Assembly: GCF_014205685.1 (NCBI RefSeq)
Contig: NZ_JACIIU010000010.1
Span: forward strand, 1 to 64,000
Source: Paenochrobactrum gallinarii
GTDB taxonomy: Bacteria > Pseudomonadota > Alphaproteobacteria > Rhizobiales > Rhizobiaceae
DNA length: 64,000 nucleotides
Direction: 5' to 3'
Made by a program: the position numbers and the translations under genes. Below the pieces are notes generated by a model, which saw only the letters and a program-made list of their open reading frames with translations, searched no databases and was not told the origin of the DNA. Position 1 is the first letter of the stretch. Each line of letters begins with the position of its first letter. Below are positions 56,284 to 64,000 of the stretch, piece by piece.

Positions 56284-57144
56284 TTATCTCTTTTCGGCGG
56301 ATATTTTCTCGAATTGAGCGGGCGATATTCCTCCGAGTGTCGAATGCCTTCTGCGTATGTTGTAAAATCCTTTGATGTATTTGAAAAGCGCATCGGTCAG
56401 CTGTTTTCGTGTTTGCCACGAATACCGCCAAATTTGCTCCGCACTCAGTGTTTTGATAAATGTTTCAGATACAGCATTATCCCAGCAGTTTCCCTTGCCG
56501 CTCATTAAGACTTGAAATTTGAGCTGTCTCAGCTGCTTTTGATAGTCATAAGCACAGTATTGACTGCCCAGATCTTTATGGTGAATGCAGCCGAGCTCCG
56601 GATTGCGCAGAGCAATGGCTCTGTTCAATGCCTGCATTGCAAGATCTTGTTTCAAACTATCGCTGACGACCCAACCCACAATGCGCCGTGAGTGAAGATC
56701 AATTATGACAGCCAGATATTGCCAACCTTCCCGTGTCCATAAATAGCTGATGTCACCTGCCCATTTCTGATTTGGCTTGTCAGCTGAGAAATCCTGATCC
56801 AGCAAGTTCGGCGCTATATTGAAAGTATGGTTGCTGTCAGTTGTGACCTTATATTTGCGGATTCTGATAGCATAAATGTTGTTTTGGCGCATCAAACGTC
56901 CAACACGGCGGTGTCCGACAGATAATCCAATATCCTTAAGTTCTTGCGTCATGCGAGGGCGGCCATACGATTTAAGGCTAAAATGATGCTGCTCCCGAAT
57001 ATGCGCCCGAAGCACCATGTCCTGTCTTTGCCGTTTGCTTAATGGCCGTCTGCGCCAGGCACGATAACCACGTGATGTAACGTCCATAATCTGGCACAGC
57101 CGGTGGATTGGAAATCTGAGTGCGGTGCTCTTCAATGAAAGCAA
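56284..57144 (-). pseudogene. IS3 orfB transposase (DDE core present, start shifted)
   Basis: The product is about 286 residues with an rve core: WAGDISYLWT and HHKDLGSQYCAY for the two aspartates (usual form HSDRGSQY) and AVSETFIKTLSAEQIW for the glutamate. The typical N-terminal segment FAFIEEHRT is encoded just upstream but in a different frame from FPIHRLCQIMD, so at least one indel separates them. The in-frame start is a weak TTG. The gene is probably not functional without compensating frameshifts. Confidence 0.75.
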
Positions 57145-57422
57145 ACCTTATTTGCTTTGCTTCGCGAAGAACACGGTGGCCTTTTTAAAATTTCCCTCTC
57201 CTCCGAAAGTAAGTGGTTCTCTTTACGCAAGCGGTTGTTTTCTTTCGCCAAATCAATATCGTGAGCTGGAGGCCTGTCATCAGGGCTAGAGCGCTGTATC
57301 CATTTCGATAGCGTGGAAAGGCCGACACCCAAATCAGATGCTACCTGGCGGCGAGTAAGACCACTCGTCAGCGAGATCCGAACGGCTTCGCGTCGGAAAT
57401 CATCAGTATGTAAAGCTGTCAT
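57132..57422 (-). pseudogene. IS3 orfA (helix-turn-helix protein), C-terminal frameshift
   Basis: The 96-residue product has the orfA HTH DDFRREAVRISLTSGLTRRQ and LGVGLSTLSKWI, then a leucine-zipper-like KENNRLRKENHLLSEEREIL. After that the sequence departs from the family (KRPPCSSRSKANKVCFH), because the A-run at about 57182-57190 has five A where the family frame would need one more. In the other frame KKATVFFAKQSK follows, as expected for the family end. This suggests a one-base deletion. The alternative is a programmed slippage site. Confidence 0.7.
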
Positions 57423-57484
57423 ATATCTGCTCCTTAATGACCAATAGTCTATTCAAGGAGGCGGAAAAAAACGTGACAAGTCCA

Positions 57485-57843
57485 TCCCATCAACAGAGCA
57501 TCTTCAAAGTGTTCATAGGCAAAGTCTGTTGCTAATAACTCTTGTTGGGATTGCTGCCCTACAAACCAATCATACCACTGACCAGCAAGCGCGTGTAGCT
57601 CCCTGTTGGAAAATTCAGCTTCATCCCCTAATTGCACAGCACGTAATTGAACTATTCGGAACTCAATCTTAGCTAACCATTCGGCATACTGAGCTTTAGC
57701 GGAACTGGGGGAATTAAAGATGAAACCCGAAAGCGCTCTTCATGGCTCTTACCATGCAAACGCATGGATTCCTCTCAAACATCTGAGGGTATAACTTTAC
57801 GGACGAAATAATCGCCATTCTTGGCACGTTTTAAACTAGACAT
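57485..57843 (-). pseudogene. Broken tyrosine-type integrase, N-terminal part
   Basis: From an ATG at 57841-57843 the frame reads MSSLKRAKNGDYFVRKVIPS then DV and a stop (TGA). Downstream pieces in shifting frames are RLHGKSHEERFRVSSL, then AKAQYAEWLAKIEFRIVQL and HALAGQWYDWFVGQQ, and the sequence stops at the IS3 edge. The pattern matches the N-terminal domain of phage integrases with a DUF6538-like start. It begins about 100 bp from the 3' end of tRNA-Leu and runs away from it, the normal position of an integrase in a tRNA-inserted element. Confidence 0.75.
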
Positions 57844-57938
57844 AGTAAGGGTCATTTGTAGCAGCCTTTGTAGCTATAGCCAATGACAACCCTTTGAAAT
57901 CAATCATCCATTTGAAACTATTCAGAAAAATAAATGAA

Positions 57939-58024
57939 TGGTGCGGACGGCGGGACTTGAACCCGCAAGCTCTATGAGCGGCAGATTTTAAATCTGCTGT
58001 GTATACCGATTTCACCACGTCCGC
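57939..58024 (-). tRNA. tRNA-Leu (anticodon TAA)
   Basis: On the minus strand the 86-base gene starts GCGGACGTGGTGAAATCGG, has the anticodon arm GCAGATTTAAAATCTGC with anticodon TAA, a class II variable arm, a GCGGGTTCAAGTCCCGC T arm and encoded CCA at 57939-57941. It reads UUA. Its 3' end faces the broken integrase. Confidence 0.96.
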
Positions 58025-58162
58025 GGATGATGCGATTCATATGTCACAAGTCCGGCTCCAAGTTCAAGAGCTTTCTTCGGTTTTTCCTTTAGATACCACA
58101 ATTAATCAAAGAGATAGCTGCAGTTTCTGACCGGTTGACCAGCCAGTTTCATAAAACATACC

Positions 58163-58192
58163 AAAACGGCCACAAAACTATGTGGCCGTTTG
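58163..58192 (-). terminator. Terminator of clpA
   Basis: AAACGGCCACA pairs with TGTGGCCGTTT, followed on the minus strand by TTTTGG, 30 bp after the clpA stop. Confidence 0.85.
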
Positions 58193-58220
58193 ATTTCATA
58201 AGTAAAAGCTTAAATAAAAA

Positions 58221-60680
58221 TCATCCACGCGGAATCTTCGGAACCGCACTTTTTGATTTTTTCACCGGCTTTTCATCGTCCGATGTCGCAGCAACCTTTT
58301 CCTTCAGCTTCGCCACCGGCTTTTTCGCTTTGGCAGCAGGCTTCTTCGGTGTGACAACTTCCTTAACTGGCTTTGCCACGCGGTCTGCCACTGTTTCCAG
58401 CTTCAGCACCTCGTTGCCCTGCTCATCCGACGTCACATCCAGTTTGACAGTGCCGCCATTTTTAAGCTTGCCAAACAGCACTTCATCCGCCAGCGGCTTC
58501 TTGACATATTCCTGAATGACACGTCCTAACGGACGCGCGCCCATCCGTTCATCATAGCCCTTATCGGCAAGCCAACGGACAGCCGCATCACTCAGTTCAA
58601 TTGTCACGCCACGCTCAGCCAGTTGCGCTTCCAATTGCAGCACAAATTTCTGCACCACCTGATGAATAACAACAGAAGGCAGCGGACCAAACGGAATAAT
58701 CGCATCCAAACGGTTACGGAATTCCGGCGTAAAGAGACGGTTGATCGCCTCCAGATCATCACCCTCACGACGGCCGGAGCCAAAGCCAATTGCAGCTTTT
58801 GCCATATCAGCCGCACCGGCATTGGTGGTCATGATCAAAATCACATTACGGAAATCGATCTTCTTACCATTATGATCCGTCAGCGTGCCGTGATCCATCA
58901 CCTGCAACAAAATATTGAAGAGATCAGGATGGGCTTTTTCAATTTCGTCAAGCAGCAAAACGCAATGCGGATGCTGATCAACGCCATCGGTAAGCAAACC
59001 ACCCTGATCAAAACCAACATAGCCCGGAGGCGCACCAATCAGACGTGAAACCGTGTGGCGCTCCATATATTCGGACATATCAAAGCGCAGCAGCTCGACA
59101 CCCAACGAGGCTGCCAACTGGCGTGCAACCTCTGTTTTACCAACCCCTGTCGGGCCGGAGAAGAGATAAGAGCCGATTGGCTTATCCGGCTCACGCAAAC
59201 CAGCACGCGCCAGCTTGATCGCAGCCGACAGAGCATCAATGGCCAGATCCTGCCCATAGACAATGCGCTTTAGCTCTGCTTGCAAATTGGCAAGCACGGC
59301 CTGATCGTCTTTCGAGACAGTTTTTGGCGGAATGCGAGCCATGGTCGCAATCGTTGCCTCAATCTCGCTCAAACCGATTGTTTTCTTACGCTTATCCTGC
59401 GGCAACAGCATCTGGCTGGCACCGGTTTCATCGATCACGTCAATCGCTTTATCAGGCAATTTACGATCCGAAATATAGCGTGCGGAGAGTTCGACCGCAG
59501 ATTTGATCGCCTCATCCGTATATTTCACTTTATGGAAATCTTCGAAATAAGGACGCAGACCATTCATGATTTCAATCGCATCAGGAATGGTTGGCTCAAC
59601 CACATCGATTTTCTGAAAACGACGCACAAGCGCACGGTCTTTTTCAAAAAACTGGCGGAACTCTTTATAGGTCGTTGAGCCCATGCAACGGATTGCACCG
59701 GAAGAGAGAGCCGGCTTCAACAGGTTGGAGGCATCCATTGCACCGCCTGATGTGGCACCTGCCCCGATAACCGTGTGTATTTCGTCAATAAACAGGATCG
59801 CGCCCGGATAGTCTTCGAGCTCTTTAACAACCTGTTTCAAACGCTCTTCGAAATCACCGCGATAGCGGGTGCCGGCCAGCAGGCTGCCCATATCGAGCGA
59901 AAAGATCGTCGCATCGAGCAGCACTTCCGGCACATCGCCATCAACAATACGCTTGGCCAAGCCTTCGGCAATCGCGGTTTTACCAACGCCCGGATCACCC
60001 ACATAAAGCGGATTATTTTTAGAGCGACGGCAGAGCACTTGTATTGTGCGGTCAATCTCGCTTTGACGGCCGATCAGGCGGTCAATACGGCCAGATTTTG
60101 CTTTCTCATTCAAGTTGACGCAATAAGCGGTCAGCGCATCCGGCTTTTTCTTTTGCGCTTCATCTGCTTCGCTATGATTGGCTGAATTATCTTCCGAGCT
60201 TGCCTCTGCTCCACGCGGAATGCGAACTTCACTGCTTTCCGGCGCTTTGGAGATGCCGTGCGAAATGAAATTCACCGCATCATAGCGGGTCATTTGCTGC
60301 TCTTGCAGAAAATAAGCCGCATGGCTTTCACGTTCGGCAAAGATCGCCACCAGTACATTCGCGCCGGTCACTTCCTCACGATTGGAGGACTGCACATGAA
60401 TAACCGCGCGCTGAATGACGCGCTGGAAAGCGGCTGTCGGCTTTGAATCTTCATCATATCCGGTAACCAGATTATCCAACTCGCGGTCGATATAATCTGT
60501 GACAACACGTTTTAAATGTGCAAGGTCAACACTGCATGCACGCATAACGGCGCCTGCGTCCTGATCGTCAATCAACGCCAGCAGTAAATGCTCCAGCGTT
60601 GCATATTCGTGGTGCCGTTCGTTGGCAATGGTCAGGGCCTGATGCAGTGCCCTCTCAAGACTGGTAGAAAACGATGGCAT
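58221..60680 (-). CDS. clpA: ATP-dependent Clp protease ATP-binding subunit ClpA
   Basis: The 819-residue AAA+ unfoldase has an N-domain ([20 protein letters not shown]) and two ATPase modules: [17 protein letters not shown] (about 212) and [17 protein letters not shown] in the second half, with [14 protein letters not shown]. It feeds tagged or N-degron substrates to ClpP, with ClpS as adaptor. E. coli ClpA has 758 residues; the extra length is a Lys/Ala/Pro-rich C-terminal tail ([20 protein letters not shown] and following). It starts six bases after the clpS stop. Confidence 0.96.
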   Translation of the reverse strand: MPSFSTSLERALHQALTIANERHHEYATLEHLLLALIDDQDAGAVMRACSVDLAHLKRVVTDYIDRELDNLVTGYDEDSKPTAAFQRVIQRAVIHVQSSNREEVTGANVLVAIFAERESHAAYFLQEQQMTRYDAVNFISHGISKAPESSEVRIPRGAEASSEDNSANHSEADEAQKKKPDALTAYCVNLNEKAKSGRIDRLIGRQSEIDRTIQVLCRRSKNNPLYVGDPGVGKTAIAEGLAKRIVDGDVPEVLLDATIFSLDMGSLLAGTRYRGDFEERLKQVVKELEDYPGAILFIDEIHTVIGAGATSGGAMDASNLLKPALSSGAIRCMGSTTYKEFRQFFEKDRALVRRFQKIDVVEPTIPDAIEIMNGLRPYFEDFHKVKYTDEAIKSAVELSARYISDRKLPDKAIDVIDETGASQMLLPQDKRKKTIGLSEIEATIATMARIPPKTVSKDDQAVLANLQAELKRIVYGQDLAIDALSAAIKLARAGLREPDKPIGSYLFSGPTGVGKTEVARQLAASLGVELLRFDMSEYMERHTVSRLIGAPPGYVGFDQGGLLTDGVDQHPHCVLLLDEIEKAHPDLFNILLQVMDHGTLTDHNGKKIDFRNVILIMTTNAGAADMAKAAIGFGSGRREGDDLEAINRLFTPEFRNRLDAIIPFGPLPSVVIHQVVQKFVLQLEAQLAERGVTIELSDAAVRWLADKGYDERMGARPLGRVIQEYVKKPLADEVLFGKLKNGGTVKLDVTSDEQGNEVLKLETVADRVAKPVKEVVTPKKPAAKAKKPVAKLKEKVAATSDDEKPVKKSKSAVPKIPRG

Positions 60681-60686
60681 ATGACC

Positions 60687-61055
60687 TCACTTTTTCTCCA
60701 TCACGCAATGCAGCGGATGCTGGTTTTGGCGAGAGAATTCCATGACCTGATTAACTTTAGTCTCGGCAACCTCATAAGTATAAACGCCACACTCGCCCAC
60801 ACCATGATTATGAACATGCAGCATGATGCGGGTGGCATCATCAATCGACTTCTGGAAAAACCGCTGCAACACATGCACAACGAATTCCATCGGCGTATAA
60901 TCATCATTCAAAATAAGAACGCGGTAAAGGTTTGGCTTTTTTATGACTGTTTTGGTGCGTGTAATAACAGCTGTTCCATGACCGGTACCGCCATGGTCGT
61001 CCTCTTCATGATTTTGCATTACGATATTGATAGAGTTCATTTTGTCGAAAACCAC
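60687..61055 (-). CDS. clpS: ClpS adaptor for ClpA
   Basis: The 122-residue protein has the ClpS core: [20 protein letters not shown] and [20 protein letters not shown], the N-degron binding face. ClpS delivers N-terminal Leu, Phe, Trp or Tyr substrates. I use the GTG at 61053-61055 because GGAG sits six bases before it; MNSINIV (61040) and MQNHEEDD (61019) are other possible starts. It is upstream of clpA in one operon. Confidence 0.92.
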   Translation of the reverse strand: MVFDKMNSINIVMQNHEEDDHGGTGHGTAVITRTKTVIKKPNLYRVLILNDDYTPMEFVVHVLQRFFQKSIDDATRIMLHVHNHGVGECGVYTYEVAETKVNQVMEFSRQNQHPLHCVMEKK

Positions 61056-61194
61056 TTAAAGCTCCAGCTGCATCTGATGATACATATGTAGAGAATGTTT
61101 TAAAGATTTTAAGCCCTCTGACAGAAGTTACAACCGCCAAGATTATAAAACCGTCATCAATTTTGTCAGGCCACATTCATGCACAGATAAATGC

Positions 61195-61233
61195 AAAAAT
61201 CAGCATGCCCGCCTTCAACGCACATGCTGATTT
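61195..61233 (-). terminator. Terminator of the suf operon
   Basis: AAATCAGCATG pairs with CATGCTGATTT, followed on the minus strand by TTTTTGCATTT, about 40 bp after the sufT-like stop. Confidence 0.85.
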
Positions 61234-61272
61234 AAACTTTCACAGCGACTGATCTTGTTTGTTCAAACCGGC

Positions 61273-61668
61273 TTAATACCAGCCAACCGCCACTTGTGCC
61301 TCTTCAGACATACGATCCGGTGTCCATGGCGGATCAAAGGTCATGGTCACTTCGACATGCGAAACGCCCTCAACCGTGCCAACCGCATTTTCCACCCAGC
61401 CCGGCATTTCGCCAGCCACCGGACAGCCCGGTGCGGTCAGCGTCATTTCGATTTTCACCGTATAATCATCTTCAATATCGATCTTGTAGATCAGGCCGAG
61501 CTCATAAATATCAGCCGGAATTTCCGGATCATAAACGGTTTTGACGGCCGCAATAATATCATCGGTCAAACGCAGCAGCACATCTTCAGGAATGGCTGAC
61601 GATGTGTGGAAAGGAGAGCTTTTTTCCGCCTCATCCTGCGGCTTGTTATCGGTTTCTTGTGTCATCAT
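61273..61668 (-). CDS. sufT: SUF-associated MIP18-like protein (SufT type)
   Basis: The 131-residue protein has the DUF59/MIP18 domain: VYDPEIPADIYELGLIYKID and the conserved cysteine in LTAPGCPVAGEMPGWV. SufT helps maturation of Fe-S proteins, probably in cluster delivery. It follows sufS by two bases, in the suf operon. In rhizobial relatives sufA normally comes next; here the operon ends with a terminator. Confidence 0.9.
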   Translation of the reverse strand: MMTQETDNKPQDEAEKSSPFHTSSAIPEDVLLRLTDDIIAAVKTVYDPEIPADIYELGLIYKIDIEDDYTVKIEMTLTAPGCPVAGEMPGWVENAVGTVEGVSHVEVTMTFDPPWTPDRMSEEAQVAVGWY

Positions 61669-61670
61669 TC

Positions 61671-62915
61671 TTATCCGAAAAATTTCTTGGCTTTTTCAAG
61701 CGCTTCAGCAAGCACGTCAATTTCAGCAAATGTATTATACATCGCAAAGGATGCACGGCATGTAGAGGTAACACCGAAACGCTTCAAGAGCGGCTGCGCA
61801 CAATGGGTGCCCGCACGCACGGCAACGCCCGCACGATCAATCACCATCGACACATCATGAGCATGAATATCGCCAAGCATGAAGGAAATAATCGCACCCT
61901 TATCAGGCGCCTGCCCGATAATACGCAAACCATCAATCTGCTCTAAGCGCTCATGCGCATAATCACGCAGTTTTTCTTCATGGCTCCAGATAGCATGACG
62001 CCCGATGCCTTCCATATATTCGAGTGCTGCACCCAAACCAATGGCCTGAACAATCGGCGGCGTACCAGCCTCAAAGCGATGTGGCGGATGATTATAGGTC
62101 ACATTTTCCAATGTGACATCTTCAATCATTTCGCCGCCGCCCTGAAACGGACGCATCTTTTCCAGCATTTCTTTACGGCCGTAAAGAACACCGATACCAG
62201 ACGGACCATAAACCTTATGACCGGTAAACACATACCAGTCACAACCCAGATCCTGCATGTCCACATGCATGTGAACAGCGCTTTGGCTACCATCCACCAA
62301 AACCGGAATGCCGCGTTCATGTGCAATACGCACAATGTCCTTGATCGGCGTTACCGTGCCCAAAGCATTGGACATATGGGTAATAGCCACCAGCCTGGTT
62401 TTTTCGGTCAGAGTTTTCTCAAACTCCTCGATATGGAAAGCACCGCTATCGTCAACAGGCGCAAATACCAGTTTTGCGCCTTGGCGCTCACGAATAAAAT
62501 GCCATGGCACAATGTTGGAATGATGCTCCATAATCGAAAGAACGATTTCATCGCCCTCGCCGATTTGCGGCATCCCGTAACCATAAGCCACCGTATTGAT
62601 CGCTTCAGTGGCATTTTTAGTAAAAATAATTTCGTCGGTTGAATTGGCATTAAGAAAACGGCGCACCGTTTCACGTGCCTTTTCATAAGCGTCGGTTGTC
62701 GCATTGGACAGAAAATGAAGGCCGCGATGCACATTGGCATATTCGTTGGAATAGGCTTCTGTCACCGCATCAATCACGCTTTTAGGTTTTTGCGCGGAAG
62801 CACCATTATCCAGATAAACAAGTGGTTTTCCGTGCACTTGCCGTGACAAAATCGGAAAATCAGCACGAATAGCTTCAACATCATAAGCCGATGCAGGCGT
62901 CATAATTTTGTTCAT
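61671..62915 (-). CDS. sufS: Cysteine desulfurase SufS
   Basis: The 414-residue PLP enzyme releases sulfur from cysteine for Fe-S clusters. Visible motifs: VYLDNGASAQKPKSVIDAV near the start, the PLP lysine in FTGHKVYGPSGIGVLYG, and the catalytic cysteine in VAVRAGTHCAQPLLKRF. It is the group II (SufS/CsdA-like) type. It lies between sufD and sufT. Partner SufE is not in this window. Confidence 0.95.
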   Translation of the reverse strand: MNKIMTPASAYDVEAIRADFPILSRQVHGKPLVYLDNGASAQKPKSVIDAVTEAYSNEYANVHRGLHFLSNATTDAYEKARETVRRFLNANSTDEIIFTKNATEAINTVAYGYGMPQIGEGDEIVLSIMEHHSNIVPWHFIRERQGAKLVFAPVDDSGAFHIEEFEKTLTEKTRLVAITHMSNALGTVTPIKDIVRIAHERGIPVLVDGSQSAVHMHVDMQDLGCDWYVFTGHKVYGPSGIGVLYGRKEMLEKMRPFQGGGEMIEDVTLENVTYNHPPHRFEAGTPPIVQAIGLGAALEYMEGIGRHAIWSHEEKLRDYAHERLEQIDGLRIIGQAPDKGAIISFMLGDIHAHDVSMVIDRAGVAVRAGTHCAQPLLKRFGVTSTCRASFAMYNTFAEIDVLAEALEKAKKFFG

Positions 62916-62943
62916 GATTATTCCCTTTGCCTACGGCAATCAT

Positions 62944-62970
62944 ACCCGGGCAGACAGAGCCCACCCGGGT
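62944..62970 (-). repeat. Intercistronic hairpin between sufD and sufS
   Basis: ACCCGGG pairs with CCCGGGT around a 13-base loop in the 63-bp gap. It has no T-run on the minus strand, so it is more likely an mRNA processing or stabilising hairpin than a terminator. Confidence 0.55.
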
Positions 62971-62978
62971 TTGATTAA

Positions 62979-64000
62979 TCAGGCATGTGCCACAAGCCAA
63001 TCGGAAAGGATTGCTTCCAATGCTTCCACCAATGGCTCATTTTCCAGCTCTTCGATGATTTCAGCGATAAATGCCTTCACCAGCAAACCGCGTGCTGCTG
63101 CTTCCGGAATACCGCGTGCCATCAGATAGAACAGATGGTCATTGTGGATTTCGGTAACGGTCGCACCATGGCCGCAAGCAACGTCATCAGCAAAGATTTC
63201 CAGCTCCGGCTTGGCATCAAACTCAGCGCCATCGGACAGCAACAAAGTGTTGCAAGCCATACGGGCATCAGTTTTCTGCGCAATCTGGGCAACTTTAATC
63301 ATGCCCTGAAACACACCGCGCGCTTCACCGGTTACGACGTTACGTACAATCTGCACAGAACGGGTATTTTCCACCAAATGCCCTGCTGTCATAGTCACAT
63401 CAGTGTGGCTCTTATCGCTGAGCAGGTTCAGTGTGCGCATCTCAAAATCGGAATCTTCCCCGAGAACGTCAACGTGGATTTCCTGACGCACCAAATGGCC
63501 GCCCGCATTGACCACATAAAGGGTCAGCTTAGCATTAGCGCCAATGGTTGCATTGAACTGCGAAAGCTGTGTGGATTCTTCGTCAAATTCACGAACAATC
63601 ACCCAGATAATATCCGCACCATCATCGACAGTTACATGACTGACAGATGAAGACAGCGTTTCCGCGGTGCCGCCGATCTGGCGTTCAATGATTGTGGCTT
63701 TGGTGTTTTTGCCGAATTTTGCCGGAAAACGCACATGGCTCTGACCACCAAGCTGCACATTCTGCAACTCAAGCGGTGCTTCAAGCTCGGTATCGTCAGC
63801 CAGTGTCAGCGCCCAGCCATCAGTCACATAAGCCGCATTGATCTGGCCTACTGCATCATCAAAGCCTTTGGTCTGCATGGTTTCAACAACCGAGCCATCC
63901 TGCAACAGATCACGCACAGCGGTAACAGTCACATTGCTTACCTGTTTGGCAGCTTGCGCAACGCCATTGATAACAGCAAACTGGCTTGAGCCGGCCACCA
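62979..64000 (-). CDS. sufD: Fe-S cluster assembly protein SufD (N-terminus beyond window)
   Basis: The visible 340 residues are the beta-helical part of SufD, with HVRFPAKFGKNTKATIIERQ, the region DTLLLSDGAEFDAKPELEIF (in this copy CNTLLLSDGAEFDAKPE) and GHGATVTEIHNDHLFYLMAR with the C-terminal helix. With SufB and SufC it forms the scaffold on which clusters are built. The start is outside the window; rhizobial SufD has about 80 more residues at the N-terminus. Confidence 0.93.
   Translation of the reverse strand, partial: VAGSSQFAVINGVAQAAKQVSNVTVTAVRDLLQDGSVVETMQTKGFDDAVGQINAAYVTDGWALTLADDTELEAPLELQNVQLGGQSHVRFPAKFGKNTKATIIERQIGGTAETLSSSVSHVTVDDGADIIWVIVREFDEESTQLSQFNATIGANAKLTLYVVNAGGHLVRQEIHVDVLGEDSDFEMRTLNLLSDKSHTDVTMTAGHLVENTRSVQIVRNVVTGEARGVFQGMIKVAQIAQKTDARMACNTLLLSDGAEFDAKPELEIFADDVACGHGATVTEIHNDHLFYLMARGIPEAAARGLLVKAFIAEIIEELENEPLVEALEAILSDWLVAHA

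Larger units (their letters stand above)
56255..57484 (-). mobile_element. Decayed IS3-family insertion sequence
   Basis: The element is about 1.23 kb. Its ends form imperfect inverted repeats: TGGACTTGTCCCGC at the left and TGGACTTGTCACG at the right, each followed by a T-rich stretch and CCGCCTC. The two transposase genes orfA (57132-57422) and orfB (56284-57144) lie on the minus strand. The adjacent 3 bp are AGT on the left and TCC on the right, so I see no target duplication. That fits a later rearrangement or decay. Confidence 0.85.

Noticed and set aside
61953-62642. 229-codon frame opposite sufS
   Set aside because: Antisense to sufS; composition mirrors its codon use.

Overview
The window looks like the chromosome of an alphaproteobacterium of the order Hyphomicrobiales (Rhizobiales), probably near the Brucellaceae/Bartonellaceae. 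The evidence is the gene set: CckA histidine kinase, a BA14K-family secreted protein, an NdvA/ChvA-type cyclic glucan exporter, phosphatidylcholine synthase, an ATP12-family F1 assembly chaperone, a GTTC-N7-GTTC SOS box, single-cysteine DksA, and a SUF operon of rhizobial type. Base composition looks moderate rather than high-GC. I cannot name a genus from the sequence alone.

Layout. 1-1450: the end of an IS481-type insertion sequence, then three small uncharacterised genes lying against the 3' end of a tRNA-Ser gene; this resembles the edge of an integrated element. 1.7-5.4 kb: a secreted protein, sufA, an FMN-riboswitch-controlled riboflavin transporter (ribN), a GFA-fold protein and an OsmC protein. 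5.4-11.6 kb: uvrA behind an SOS box, a stand-alone NAD(P)HX dehydratase, and glnB-glnA behind a sigma-54 promoter. 11.6-16.6 kb: ATP12 chaperone, an EamA transporter, an RluC-type pseudouridine synthase and the glucan exporter. 16.6-24.2 kb: a long minus-strand run, rlpA-like / dac / tmk / holB / metG / tatD / MBL hydrolase. 24.4-31.7 kb: small HTH protein, BA14K protein, flavoprotein, cckA, a FliO-like protein and dksA. 32-38.5 kb: SixA-like phosphatase, the ycjX-ycjF pair, folP-folB-folK and secreted proteins. 38.6-45.8 kb: metY, a CoA-binding protein, thioesterase, rplM-rpsI, argC, an APH-fold kinase and heme A synthase. 45.8-49.3 kb: a small exopolysaccharide locus with an unusual, stripped-down tyrosine-kinase-like protein. 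49.4-55.3 kb: quinone oxidoreductase, phosphatidylcholine synthase, UbiH-type hydroxylase, DEAD-box helicase and NAD kinase. 55.5-58.0 kb, between tRNA-Thr and tRNA-Leu: a graveyard of mobile DNA (IS110 fragment, decayed IS3 element, broken tyrosine integrase). 58.2-64 kb: clpS-clpA and the 3' part of the suf operon (sufD partial, sufS, sufT-like).

Functionally this is mostly core housekeeping: nitrogen sensing and assimilation (glnB-glnA), Fe-S assembly (suf), folate synthesis, DNA repair, protein quality control (clpSA) and envelope biogenesis. The accessory content sits at tRNA genes. The most unusual loci are the degenerate BY-kinase-like protein lacking both a Walker A motif and the large periplasmic domain, the D,D-carboxypeptidase homologue that has lost two of its three active-site motifs, the NnrD protein without its epimerase half, and the two tRNA-associated element remnants. 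I did not find a clear complete undescribed system.
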